A DNA stretch of 62,000 nt from Acanthaster planci. Lineage: Eukaryota > Echinodermata > Asteroidea > Valvatida > Acanthasteridae. The translations under genes were made by a program, and so were the position numbers. Of this stretch, positions 38,565 through 51,255 are shown one piece after another. The first letter of the stretch is position 1; the number at the start of each line of letters is the position of its first letter. Under the pieces are notes generated by a model. It was given only the letters and a program-made list of their open reading frames with translations. It was not told where the DNA came from and did no database searches. Where the stretch lies: NCBI RefSeq assembly GCF_001949145.1, contig NW_019091431.1, positions 622,436 through 684,435 of the forward strand. Direction: 5' to 3'.

Positions 38565-39208
38565 TTGTTGCTCAGTATTTTGGACCAGCTTTTTTTACAG
38601 TTTCTATTGCATTTCCTTTCTTGCCTCTCCTGGAGATCGTCACTGAGTTTTGTTTTGATACATGACCTCCCTAAAAAATTCCTCAACGTTTCAATAAGAT
38701 TTCTGCAATTTCCGTCAACTGTTCGTGGCATGATCGAGCGAAAACCATTACAAGGTGACAACAGTACTATGAAAAGGAAAATTATACCTCTTGATGTCCC
38801 TGGGAAAATGAGCATTGGTGATATACTCCAAGACGGAAGCATGCCTCTTAAAATGCCTGAATACAACCTGGAAGACGCAGACGCCTCGGCTAAGCAAACC
38901 AAACCATTCCTGACCAAATTTAACGACAAAGCTCAGCCCTCACGACATTATACTCGTTAAATACAAGACATGCCTACTGGGTCGGGGCTACTAAACCCTT
39001 CAAGCCACTTAATCCAGGGCAGACACGAGTTGTCCCCAGCACTCTGGATGTTAATGTAAATCTCAAACGCACCAATAAATCTTCCACGATTACTGGACAA
39101 TCTTTCCTAATGGTAGGTTTTTTGGTTGTATATGGTTTGCCCTCTCCACATTGCTCCCAAATACAGGTATTAGACTGTGTGCACCAAATTGACCTGATTT
39201 ATCGTTAG
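38565..39208 (+). pseudogene. Frameshifted ORF pair, unknown protein
   Basis: The first frame (38565..38960) is protein-like from about 38730, with KRKIIPLDVPGKMSIGDI, PEYNLEDADASAKQTKPF and NDKAQPSRHYTR before a stop. A second plus-strand frame, open 38924..39208 and overlapping the first by about 37 bases, continues with TRHAYWVGATKPFKPLN, PGQTRVVPSTLDVNVNL and TITGQSFLMVG. The pattern suggests one coding sequence broken by a frameshift, such as a mobile-element gene or pseudogene. The family was not recognised. A minus-strand ORF over the same bases (38558..38929) looks like a shadow. Confidence 0.28.
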
Positions 39209-39933
39209 TATTAACGGTAACAAATGTTGGAGCCGAAGTGTCCGGTAAGCTAATACCGTCTACTGTCGCCTGAAACAGCTTTATTAATGAATGGATTCAT
39301 TTAATGGCGGGGGCATATTCCCCCCTCAAACACATGCGTCAATATTTCAGTACAAGTTTAAGGACGATTGTCGCCTTTTCCAACTTTACAATGGAGATCT
39401 GAACAGCTGACATTTACACTGAACATTTGCAAGAAATTTATGCGCATAAATGCACGCCCAAAATAACGTATTTCGTTGGTAGATGTGCCATAGACTTGTA
39501 TTCCCAACTGAAATGGTTGAAATCCATTACAGATTTTTAAGCATCAACGAAATAAAACCCTTCCCTACTTTCATATTTGTCCGCCTTTTCATCAGTCACG
39601 TCAATCTTCTCAATCATATTTGAAGATGTGAATTTAAGACAACGGCTGAATGAGGATAAAATAAAACAAAGGCAGTTGCAAGGTAAAAGGTTTTTTTTTC
39701 ATACAGTGTGAGAAAATAATGTTTTATCTAATTTCAGTTGAAATTGCAGTTCGTGTATAACCTCCAAGAAGGATTCTAAAAGATTTACTCTTTGGTTATG
39801 ACATTCTATCGACGATCAGGAACCTAGCACCAGTCCGACACTGTTTAACGTTGATCATACTCTCAAGCATCAGGGAAGGTTGTTATGATTATTTTTTCTT
39901 TCAAAACTCATGTTAACAGCAAGATCGACTTAC

Positions 39934-40101
39934 CATTCTCTGTTCATTGGTTTCGGCAGAAGGACTTGCGCTGTCCGCTCGCACCCATACATTGCCCAGC
40001 ATTGCGCGGTTGTACCCGCCAAAAGGCGAATATGCTTCGCTGATCCCAAGCGGACCTGCCACAACGAAGACCGCTACGGCAAGAAGAGGGTAAAACTTCA
40101 T
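39934..40101 (-). CDS. Signal-peptide exon, probably exon 1 of the SALMFamide precursor
   Basis: The ATG at 40101 opens 56 codons up to an ATG|GTAAGT donor in phase 0. Residues 1 to about 23 (MKFYPLLAVAVFVVAGPLG, then ISEA) are a clear cleavable signal peptide with a hydrophobic core and small residues before the predicted cleavage. Mature sequence YSPFGGYNRAML and a polar tail ending in ETNEQRM follow. The phase matches the peptide exon at 18633, and joining them gives a 247-residue precursor ending its spacer in TGAKR before the first SALMFamide. The frame is also open upstream to 40257, but the signal-peptide ATG is preferred. The link across 21 kb is inferred; another neuropeptide gene could own this exon. 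Confidence 0.72.
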
Positions 40102-40269
40102 CTTGGTAAATGTACAGCGAAATGATAAAAGAAAATAGTCAGGGAACCCCCAGTAGTCAACCCCAGTCAAGCCGGCAGATCTGTCCCCGATGAAAGGCGA
40201 GAGGATGAAGACGGGCTGGCTGGCACTACCCTGCTGCGAGAAATGGAGCGAGACCAAGTGACATGCAGC

Positions 40270-40465
40270 GTGTCAAGTGGCTACTTTTGAGTAAGTGGTA
40301 TATTAGCCACTGCTCACAGTTTTTATTGAATCAATTTGCACTCCCCCGCACACGGCTGCGCGTCACCAGCAACGTTGCTATGTTGCCGCGCTGTGCCACT
40401 CTCCTCATTGGTCGCCGGATTTCCAACGTCACGCGCACACCACAGGTTACCTCACACCACGTGTT
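40270..40465 (-). promoter_or_regulatory. Putative promoter of the signal-peptide exon
   Basis: On the minus strand, upstream of the ATG at 40101, there is a TATA-like TAATATA (40305..40299), a CCAAT box (40411..40407), CRE-like TGACGT (40431..40426), a second TGACGC half site near 40360 and a CACGTG E-box near 40455. The segment is noticeably richer in GC and CpG than its surroundings. Spacing suggests transcription starting near 40270. Confidence 0.4.
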
Positions 40466-43400
40466 CTTTTCGGCGCATTTAGCTGTCCTTACACCATGTC
40501 TCATAAGTTTTGTTTTGTTTGTACGATTTGGCAATGGATTCTTGTGTCATACTGTTTGAAGAGATGAAAGGAAATATTATTTTAAACACATAGGCCTAAT
40601 AAAGATGATGGGGTTTCTAATGACTGTGGAGCAGGCTACTGCATCGAAAGTAACAAACTTCCTAAAAGTAGCTTTGCCCTATAGGATCTAACCACATTGT
40701 GGAAGGCAATGCAGTTGTTTTGTAGGAAGCAACCCAAAACGCCAGAAATTGTGCTAATTTTGGAAACAACCTAAGAAGGCCTACTCACTTAGATTATCAG
40801 AGTCGACTGTAAGAAAGATAGGAAATGCGGGCAACCCTACTGGACTTGTCTGGGCGCGCTGTTGTATTAATTAACGCCAAACTGACGTCTTCACACAATT
40901 TCTTTAATCATGCATAAGTCACTTGTTGTTCACTTCGCCTTAAGTTTCTCCTAAGTGGTCTGGATGGGATCGGGGACTGCATAGGAAGGCAGGCGTACCT
41001 CTCTTTAATGGTGGAGGTGTTATAGGATTCGCCTTCAGGCGAACGCCTCTGCTCAACTGAGCGTGCGTAAATACTTGGATACATCTATCCTATTCCAAAT
41101 ACTAGTATTTTCACCTATGCGCATTTTAGAAAGCCGCGTCGTCACGGTTGCCTTTAAATCCCGCTACACAGAAATGGAGTTTTATATATGTTTACTTTCA
41201 GGGTTCTGTATTTTCAAAATGAGATATATCCATTTGAAAAACATACCGTTTTTCAACAATTACAAAAGATTGAACTTCTTTTTCACTATCTTGACTCATT
41301 AAATTTGTGTTTAGCTGTCTTATAGCTGTGGAAACCGACTGCAGGTAATTGAGAGAGAGTAGGGTTCTGAAAAATACCAAAAGCTCGCTTAAGCTTATCG
41401 CATTTGGGAGATAAAACTTTTCATAGAGGCCTACTATTTTATTCGATAAAATGAATTCGCTGGATTACATGACTCGAGTCCATTGACTTAGAACTAAGCT
41501 GAAGCTAAATTGATTTGAATGGAATATGTTGAAAAACGATTAATCAGAAACGGATGCATACGGTAAATTTACCGCAGATCCAGCTCACTCCTTTGGTCGC
41601 AGAGATGAGGAATTTAAAGTAGCTTTATTACAGACGAAAATGAAACAAAAACAACGGTGACGAAGGCTTTGACAAAAAAAACCGTCTGCTTGGACAACGA
41701 CCCAATCTAGAGACAAAGGACAATCAGTGTGATTAAATATATGCTTGGGTGGGCATTGGTTTAAATCTGTGATACGCCTGAACGAACTAAGACGCCTGGT
41801 TCACACGACACAAGCTGAATCTCAGTGTCTAGGTCTAGGCCTTTTAGTCAACGCCACCTATACATACAGTGATACGTTGCCTTAACCTTTAAAAATCTAT
41901 ATTGGTCATGACACCCACAAGATCATACGGCCGGGATCGGTCGACTACATCTGCGGTCTTTTCGCAGAGTACCGGTACCCAACATAGCTTTGGTTATGAA
42001 TGTTTAAAATTTCATATTCGTTGGAATCTTTATTCTGATGTCTCGGAACAAGTTTATTTGTAAAATGACGTGGCTATCGAATGCATACTGCATTAAGTCC
42101 TTCATCGAAATACTGTGGGTAATTGTTGATGTAATGTACCAAGCTTTTCTTTGTGTTTTGTACTGATTAGAATCCGGTTTTAGCATAGTCCTTGGCAAGC
42201 AGAATGGGGATGATCCGTTTTCAAATTTTAGTATAAGCCCCGAGTCATCTCTGTTTCTAAACTTGCTCTGCCAATGGTCTTAGCTTCTGGTGCGTGAAAT
42301 TCAAACTCATGTGTTTTTTTTTCAACGAAAATAAAGACCTAAATTACTGAGATGGAAAATTCAATATACAAGACTATGTTCGGAATTCGCATGTGAAGTC
42401 CATAATCTGAGACATATTTGAAAAACAAAGGAAAGGCCAGGTCTGAGGGAGTAATTGCTTCAAAGCAAGCCGCGACGTCGTGAGTGCGCTCCACTTAAGC
42501 AGAATCTTCCGTGTGCCATTATGGATCAACGCGGCCAGATATTAATTTGACGCTCAAAGCTGTCAGCTTTAGAGTCGGAATTCCGAGTACCTGTGTGCCT
42601 CCCCTCCTCTCCTCTTTGGCTTGTGGAGGCAAACACTTGTGGCACACAGTCGAGGCTAATCAGCCCTGATACCAAACCAAACATGGCGAGTAGTTTATGT
42701 TTGATCTAGCATTCCCTTCTGTTGTCTTAAGCAATAAGTAAAAGGCTTAGGCCAGGCATTCCTGCACTCCACGGGTTAAATGACTTCGCAAGTTATACTT
42801 CAACGTGAAATGAAGAGTGACGTTCCTCTTGCCTCGCAATGGCATTAACAGAGTCTCTGCGACGGTTTTATCTTTTTCAGTTTTCCCGCGACTTAAGAAA
42901 TAAATAAATCTAAAAAGCAATAGTTACATGCAAGTGACTACTACAAAGGACGTTTTATCCATCCGCTAAGTCAATAGAATCCCCAATTCCTATTATTTTG
43001 CGGCCAAACTGGGAGAGGAGAGGGCATGTCATACCTTTAGAGAAGTTATACAGACACGATGGAGTATTGTTTCTTTCTACCACTGAGTTTGTTATTTGTG
43101 GAAATAAAGAAGCAATGAATTCCAACACTGCTCTACTGCAGATCTACACTTGGTCCACTCTTTCTTCTTTCCGTATGTAAAAAAATTCTTAACACATACC
43201 AATGAATTGAATTTCAACTTTGGGGTGCTGTATCTCTTCTGGCAGAGTTGCAGAAGTTACTTATGGACGTAATAATTCCGAATGAATAACTTATTGAAGC
43301 GAAGAGGAAAGCTTATAAGAATTATTTACTATGATGAATAGTTCTCCCTAGGGATTCTGTTAACACTATAGCCACGAAATAACGTATTCTGTCAAAGAAG

Positions 43401-45606
43401 CATTTTTTATAAGCTAAAGGTCAAAGGAAGACTGAAGCTAGGTTAAGTACAGGTTGTGTTCCTTTGACATTCAGCAGATTACCAACACCTCATTTTATTG
43501 GACCTCGCAAAAACGCCTCGCTTCTGTTTCTAAAGAACTCGACCTCTTAGGAGAAGTTCAGCTATCACATTCGCTTTTGAACGCTTCTCGCTTGCTTAGT
43601 GTCCGAATAGTCATGTCTTTCATTCGCCCTGTCTTAAAAATAAAATGTTGTCCATTCAGGAGTGTTGCCGCGTGGGTTTGTATGAATACCTTTTGCGTCA
43701 ATTATATTTACAAAGTTCATGTTCCACTGTTCCGTTAGACAGATGCTCTTGAGTGTAGTTTTATGAGTCAAACTGCACAAGGCAAACAGAACCTGGCCGT
43801 CCGTGTCATTCAAGGATCACAAGAGACATATTGGGTTTGTTATCCTTTCGATTCAGTAAGGATCTAGAAATACATGAGTAAGGAACGAAATAGTGATGTC
43901 GGTGCACAGTCGCGCCTACAATGATTGACAATGTGTATCGATGTTCAGCTTCTAAGCACGTCAACACTCCTCCGGAAGCATGAGATTGGCCTGAAAACTT
44001 CGCCTATATTGCCCGGAGGTTTTCGATTTAATTGAGTCTTTAATTGAACCTCACAACTTGCAAGGTTTTGGTTGGAATGAGATCCAAGGCATTTGTTTCT
44101 GAGTCCGTTCCTTGCCAGGGCGAAAAAAGAAGTCAAGAAAATTCTGGCGGGATGATTTCAAACGACCATAGGGAACGCATGGAAGGACAGTATAGCTAAA
44201 AAGTCGACAAATTTGACGTTAATTATTAGGACTTTTTTCTTGGCTCTACTTTTTGTTTGATGTATTAGAAATAATTATGTCATTTAAAGGCTTAAATTGG
44301 TATATAAAAGAAACTTGACAGATGTGTATTTTCATCAATTAATTTGTTGTTTCCTTGGGTTTCACTCTATTCGAAACATTGATATCACTTCAACGTCTAA
44401 ACTATATATTACCACTTTAACACTCACTGATTTCATCTCCCCACAAATTGCATTCTTTCTTGTTCCTTAAAAATTTTCTTGAAAGGAAAGCTAACATTCT
44501 TCTCTTGTTCATTTTCTCAGTACAAGCATGGTCACCACTCGTTAACATAATTTCCACTAATGTAGATACCGTACATAGGAGTCGCTTTTGAAGCCCCAAA
44601 GCCATCCGTAAAGGCGTGCACTGTTTTCTTCCTCCGTCTTTGTCCATCTTGTCATTTCTTTCTACCGCATAAATATTCACCGTGGGATTCCTTCAGTCAT
44701 TGTCAGTTCAGACTATTTGTTTTTGATATTCCTAGGACGGTTTGGCTTTTGTCCCTTGATTGTTCTGCATCGTTGAAGAGATGGCACAGTCCACACAGGT
44801 AGGGCTTACTTGCTTCTATACACATCTTTTTTTCTCCTGAAATTTCCATTTAGCAGAGTCATATACCACGAGAAAACATAAAGTGTTCAGTCAAACGTTT
44901 GATTTAATATGTTTCATGGGTTTTTGTGTAGTATCCTCGAGTGGATTTTTTTTACATCCAGCAAATATGCTCGACGAGTTATTCGTTTACGTCGTAGAAT
45001 AATGTCATGCGAGTATAGGGTATATATTGTTGTTGCATGCATCTAGATTTGCCCATTAGCAGGAGAAATCTTACCAATTTCAACAACCGGCTTGGGATTT
45101 TTTTTTAGTACAAACTTATCTAGTCATTTTCTCTTAGCTAAAATAAGACAAGCTTGTCTTCAGATTTTGGGGATTTTTTGATTTTATTCCCGGGAAAACG
45201 TTAATTGAAATGGATTTTTTTTATACTGAATACTGAAGGTCTAGGCATTCACGAGTAGCATCTTATCGATTTTGTGACGCTTCCTATCGACTGTCCTGCC
45301 GCATGCCGCTCAGTCTTCAAAGGCCTTCGCTTGGAAATTTGACGCCCTGAAAAATTGTGTTACGTTCTTAAAACAGGGTCAAGAAGGTGTCTCAAGTGTG
45401 AAAGTGACAACAGGTGAAGGTACAACACAAGAAGTGCCAAAAACGGTCATTTTAAATCTTTCGTCGTGCATGTCATTTGCATATAGGCCTAAATTGAATT
45501 TGTTTACGAAAATAAACATTTAAGTGAAACATGAAACAGATGCCATGTCGCCACTTTATTGAGAATCTGAAGTAATGAAGTTAACAAGATATTACATTCA
45601 AAGCTT
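40466..45606. other. Non-coding region without recognised content
   Basis: The short ORFs here show no domain-like content. The DNA is AT-rich. No transposon ends or RNA genes were recognised. Confidence 0.5.
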
Positions 45607-45612
45607 TTTATT
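45607..45612 (-). terminator. AATAAA downstream of the 45.7..46.2 kb ORFs
   Basis: AATAAA on the minus strand lies about 120 bases after the stop at 45734, next to a long C/A homopolymer run. It is consistent with a transcript end for the minus-strand ORFs just upstream. Confidence 0.3.
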
Positions 45613-45733
45613 CCCCCCCCCCCAAAAAAAATTAATTACCATGGAACATGTTGAGAGAATATGAATACATATACATGTGGTACATATTTAGTACATCTGA
45701 AGTTGATCGCTCGATTTAATACTGTCAAAGTCA

Positions 45734-46211
45734 TCACTTTTTCGACATATTTTGATAGTCTCGAAATTCGACAGTCTTGTATGTCCATGGCTTAACACAG
45801 CGTAATGATACAAACAGCTCGGTGTCTGTTGTCTGATATTCACAGAGAAATGACTTAAGTTTCGATTTCTTGATAACATGCCTCTCCAGATTGAGGCGCC
45901 CTGTAAGTCCTCGGAATCGCTCGAATTTCTTTTTAAAAATGTTTGACAAGCTATCGCTACCGGCGAATCGCTTCATTTTTTCATCGTCGACAGGAACTTA
46001 GGATTTGGAGCAGAATTGACTTGAAATCCCTGCGTAATAACCTGCGACAGGTCCGGCAACGCCTGATATCTATTTCTGCGTCTTCACTTTTTTGCCAGGC
46101 CATTACATTTGCAGAACTTGGCCACGGGCGATTCATGAACTCAAAGTGGGACGGTGATGTGCCAGACCTAAAGAAAGCGTTAATTTCCTTGTAGTCAATG
46201 AATAATGCATG
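45734..46211 (-). pseudogene. Two overlapping minus-strand reading frames, unknown protein
   Basis: Frame A (46211..45981, 76 codons then TGA) reads LFIDYKEINAFFRSGTSPSH, FEFMNRPWPSSANVMAWQKS and IRRCRTCRRLLRRDFKS. Frame B overlaps its end and reads MKRFAGSDSLSNIFKKKFER, FRGLTGRLNLERHVIKKSKL and CVKPWTYKTVEF to a stop at 45734. Both look protein-like and are shifted by one base around an A6 run near 45976, so a single coding sequence may be broken by a frameshift. Alternatively a TTTCTTTAG acceptor at 46168 begins a real last exon. An AATAAA follows at 45612. I do not recognise the family. Confidence 0.28.
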
Positions 46212-49200
46212 CTACAAACGTGGAAGCATTTTGGCCTGCATGAGTCCATGTGGAAAGTTGATACTAGTACAATAACTATTCAAGCATAATTTTCATTTAA
46301 ACTAATTCAATGACAAGTTTTTGATTACAGTCGAGAGCTAAACTTAAGATCATTAGACCTATGGTATTCTATGCAGGCTTGCATTTTATCTGGATCAAGC
46401 GCGCTGGATTAAATCGCAGTTTAATTTGTGGGATTAATTTTTACCACTAACGTCGTAAAGGGACTGCGTAACTTCGTGTGTGAAATTGACAGTGCTACTT
46501 GTTCTCTTGACTGTAGTGTAGATATCCAACGTGGTTAGCTACAAAACTGGCAAGTGTTATAATGCTCATCTTTCAGTGATGCAGTTTCGTAAGTCGTTCC
46601 TCACCACAAGTGTTTCCCATGACTGTGTAGTGATGCAGTCTTTTCCCCGGTCTCTTTTTAGCTCATTGGCAAGGCCTGTAGTTTCCTAGAGCGACCTTAA
46701 GTGACCGACTGAAAAGTTGTTTTGCCGTTTGCGCTGCGGCGTGTTTCAGCCCGGACCGGTAGCCATTGCTTGCTGCCCGATCGATCAAGCAGGCCATTGA
46801 ATGACGCATTCCTGCACCAGTTTGGGTGCAATGTTTACCTTCTCTGGATGTGACAAGACTAAAGTCATTCGATAACAAACCATACCCAAAAAGGGAAGCA
46901 GCTTAATTAGCATGCCCAAACTGTGTCACGTCCTGTGTGAAACCTGCCTAAATGAAGCATGCCGAACGGGTTGAAACACTTGTGTATATGGAATGTTTTG
47001 GATTATTCGATAATTTGCAATGTACATCCATCTTGCAGATGTCAAAAGTATATTCCTCGTTACAAATCATTGTGACAAACCACAAAGTTGCTCCAAACTT
47101 GGGAAAGGCGAACCTTATATTGGGTTTTGCATCTCATCACACTTAGAGTCTGTATTGATGTTCTTTGGACTTTTTTCTCTAAAAGAAAGTCCGTTGTTTG
47201 TGGATTCAGCTCGGTAGATGTCGCATCAGAACTGCAGCATTTTCGGTAAGTTTTGTCGTTACCTATATAATAAAGGCGTTTCAAGCAGTAGTTTTTTCTT
47301 TCTTCGAACCCAAAGTTCATCACTATCTTTCACGCAGAATTCGATATCAGGATTGGGCTACACACCGGATCCATCTTGAAACCACCTCATTCCAGTGACT
47401 GTTAAGCTATTCGTGGGAGTAGTAAATTTCGGCGCCCAAACGTATCAACGCCCACAGACAATAGGCTGCTCCGCCGTAGATGCAACTTGGCGTGAACTGT
47501 ACAAATTTGTCCTGTCTATGCCAGACGGCATCATGTCTATTGACTTTTCCTAATTGGACCGATTAGCTTTGTGTCTTCTGCATGGACTGTGTATAGGTAC
47601 ATACATGCTGCTAATCTCAGTACACACTGAAACGGGTCTGGCTGTCATGTACAGCCGATACATCAGTCGTTGATATAGCCCAACGAACAAAAATGAACAG
47701 CCTAAGTAATCCACTCGCGTTATATGTCACGACAAGTGCATGTACTTCACTGGAAGACTAAACCAGTATGTTTTTTACCTTGACCGTGAAGTACACCAAA
47801 GTCTCTCGTATTACAGCTGGTACACAACGTTGTTTTAAAGATGTTTCAACATGGAAATGATGTCACGATGTCATTTCAGTCAATAGTCAACGTAGAAACA
47901 ACGTCATGTTGCCACTTGAACCCGTCAGTGTTGGCAACAGTGTAAATCTGTTGTAAATAACCAACATGGCAGGTGTTTTGTTTCGTGTCTAAAACGTATT
48001 TCATCACAGAATTTAACTACAGGCCTTCAATGTCTGTTATTATTGTGTAATGAAAAATATACACTAAGGTCGCATTCATGTATAACTTTATTGTTCAAGT
48101 TTCATGTCCTCATTAATTATATATGCATTTCAATAGATAAATAAATGGCGTCATAGAGTATAAGCTATATTAAATTCCCGATTAAAATTCTGCGTCATTC
48201 TAGCCGACTCGACGGAAACACCATACGCGATATAAATACTGAAGTGTTGAATTTGGTGCTTACTTATATGCGGTCATTGACTAATGTTTTTAGCGTATGG
48301 CATGCATCTTGGAGCAATTCTCTTCAATGTGAGTTGTTATTCTTAGTAATCCTAATTTCACGGTTGGTGGAGTGGCGAGTCAAGATTATGCCGGGACTTG
48401 TGAAGGAGCCAAGGCATCCTGGCCTTGCCGAGGCTCGTTCTTATACCACGCCAAAATACTTTCCACGACACGACCCTTGATGCGCTGGAGACAGATTTCC
48501 TTTTTTACTACTCTAATGTAAATTACTCGGGTTGGGTGTTTTACCTGTCTAACGAGGCTTCATCCAAAATTCCTCCACAATTTTAATGAGCATAATTCTA
48601 CTCTGTCGGGGAAATGTTGTCAAAACGTGTATACCATTTGTGAAAACTATGTACGGCATAAAGTCTAAAGGATTGCAAAAAGGGGGGGTCACTTGCCCAA
48701 AACTGTGGCAAAGAGAGCCGAAGAATTTGATAGAACTCGACGGGCAATGGCGACAAATTCAGTGAGGAAATCCACGTTACAGGAGGTGAACGAAATGACT
48801 TTCGTAGTCAATGTGATTAACACCAGCAGAGTCAATTGGTGAATCATAGAGGACCGTGAATTGGTACATGTATATCTGATGGTAACATTAACTATGGATG
48901 GGTAGCGCGGATAAATACTAAAATGCAATACCGAAGATGCGACTGTGATATCCTCACAGAGTTAAAGTTTGCACTATTCTGAAGCCATATGCCAAATGCC
49001 ATTTAAATGCAAATCGTTTAAATCATAGGGCGACAGGGCTCTTCAAATAATCAAACCCATCTCCTAACACTAGTGGTAACCATGAGACAATGGTCTTTCT
49101 GGTTTCTTGTAATATAAAGCGTCGAATGTCGGAAGAAAAATATCATCCCTCACAATAATTAAGGAAAATTTGGAAGACTTTATCGTCAAAGAATGCAGCT

Positions 49201-50799
49201 AAAGACATAGTTCAGAGATAATTTTGTCCTTTTTCTTTTGGAGTTTATCTTCAATTTACCTTTTGAAATTGTGTATTTTTGTTACCCTTAAAGTATGTAA
49301 TTCCTCAAAACCTAAATTTGAAATTTTAGTGGAGGCTTAGCTTAATTTTCCTTTTTCTGAGCAATATGTTGCCATAATATTTACATATATATTCAAAAGC
49401 TTACATTCGAATTCCTCTCAATGTTCAGAACAAATTAACAAAATTTATAATTTATATGGCTTTTATACCATTAGCCTCGCCAATGAACTGTGAAGGATTG
49501 TAGGTTGTTGCGATGAAGCGACTAGCGTGTTAATGGAACTGGGAGCGGGATAAGAGAGGTACGCTCGGGTACCCCCTGTACCTGCAGTATATTTCCTTGA
49601 TCATTCATCGTTTCTGAAATTCGCTGAGCCTTAGGCATGGCTTATACGCTGAATCCTGCAGCGACTTCACAGAGTAATTGCCTTCAATTATAGATGTTTT
49701 TGTTGTTCAGACAGACGGGTGTTTTTTGCCTTTTTAATTAAAAACGCAAAGATGTTCCCCCTATGCCTTGCACATGTAGCACGTGTATTTTTTCGTCTAC
49801 GTTTCTGTATAGTCCGTAGAATACAGCACAGTGCAAAATAATTGAAATCATAAGCCAGTGGGGACCAAATTAAAGAGATCCACCCAAACTTTATGCAGAT
49901 TACGTGCTACGTAATCGCATTACCCTCTTCCCGATTCATTTCCTGATTCACCTAAATGACTAAAAATTGCCTGATTTGTGGCAAATTGGGACGGTCCTGT
50001 TCGTTGATTAAACGAACACGCATTGGTCGAGACTTGTGCATGTGCAGCGCAGGAGAGGAATTAAAGAAGCAGATAAAAAAAATGGGAGAGTGAGCAGAGC
50101 TGGGGCGAGATTGAGCTTGGTATCAGGTTGCAATGAGAGCTACCATGACTCCGGTAGATTGTGACAAAACATCGCCGCGAAAAGTTCAGGCATACGCACC
50201 AGTGGGACCGGCACTTTCCGCGGACGAGTCGACAAATTTGGATTAATAACGAAGCCTCAAGTTGATTACCATTGTCTACAGTTGCAGGCTCCGTGGCCAA
50301 GCCGAGATTAGGGTCAGTTGATGAGATTCTAACGTGACGTCAACAATGGCAAATCGACAGGTAGTCCTTACTGAGCGACAAAATGTTGGCGACGCACACC
50401 TCCTGAATCATGGTATACGTGACGTTACGTGGTGGTCAAACGTTCACTTTTCTCTTATTTCGACGCCCCAGGATAAATCTCGACACTAAGTGTCTTTAAA
50501 ATTGTGAATGGTATTGAAAGATTCGCAAACGGGGCCGCATCCGTTTTCCTGTTTTCTTGGAAAGATGTATTTGCTGAATGCTGCTTTATTGTATAATTGC
50601 TATTACATATATTTGTAGAGTATTAAGGTATATTTGTATATGTATATATATTATATCGTTTACACATTTCCAACTTTCAATATTTAGACGAGAATATCCA
50701 GTTTGATTTCATTAAAACTGCAATAGTTTTATTTCTGATTGACCACGACCAGGCAGTTTCAACATATAATGCCTCTTTGTGATTTAATGTAAGCGGAAG
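46212..50799. other. Non-coding region
   Basis: Around 47820..47980 there are several short ACAACGTTG-type palindromic blocks, typical of small interspersed repeats. No gene was recognised. The minus-strand ORF at 50061..50300 opens with TTG and has no domain content. Confidence 0.5.
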
Positions 50800-51255
50800 A
50801 TGCTATATAGGAACAAAAACAGAGAAGCTTTTGAAGTCATCTCATACTAGAGATCTCCTTCCCCCTATCAGACTTGAGACTCTTTCTAACTGTCTTCGAA
50901 ATTCTCATAATTTTTCTAAATTGCATACCAGGACAACTTGGTTTTAAAAATTTTAATTTATTAAAACATGTAGATTGTAATTATTTACACGCTCGTTAAA
51001 TATCGTGCTTCGTCTCTCGTGTTTCGTTTATTTTACATGTACTTATTTCCCTTAAGCTTGGTGTACTTTTTAAATTTTGTCGTTGTTAAAGTTCATCGGT
51101 TTAATGTGCACTGTCTTGAAATTGATTGTAAATGTTTCAATTTTTTTGTAAATACTTTAGTAACTTTTCGTTAATACGATGTAATGTGTTGTAAATTTTT
51201 ACTGTAATTTGGCCTTTGGCCACGAGTGTAAAAATAAATAAACCAAATAAATTTT
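50800..51255 (+). mobile_element. LINE-like 3' end with AATAAA tail
   Basis: The plus strand shows a T-rich untranslated stretch with many TAA/TGTAA motifs. It ends with GGCCTTTGGCCACGAGTGT and a short AATAAATAAACCAAATAAA tail, the form of the 3' end of a 5'-truncated non-LTR element. No intact coding sequence is left. Confidence 0.45.

Larger units (their letters stand above)
18634..39933 (-). other. Inferred 21.3 kb intron of the SALMFamide gene
   Basis: The interval is bounded by the ATG|GTAAGT donor of the signal-peptide exon (39934) and the TTTTCAG acceptor of the peptide exon (18633), both phase 0. Most of it is AT-rich DNA without recognised content. Candidate exons and degraded ORFs inside it are listed separately. 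If the two flanking exons belong to different genes, this is intergenic DNA instead. Confidence 0.55.

Noticed and set aside
38558-38929. 123-residue hydrophobic minus-strand ORF
   Set aside because: It is antisense to the more protein-like plus-strand frame and has no signal-peptide or domain logic.
50061-50300. Minus-strand ORF beginning ATEPATVDNG with a GTAATC donor
   Set aside because: The start codon is TTG, there is no upstream acceptor of quality, and the remainder has no protein-like pattern.
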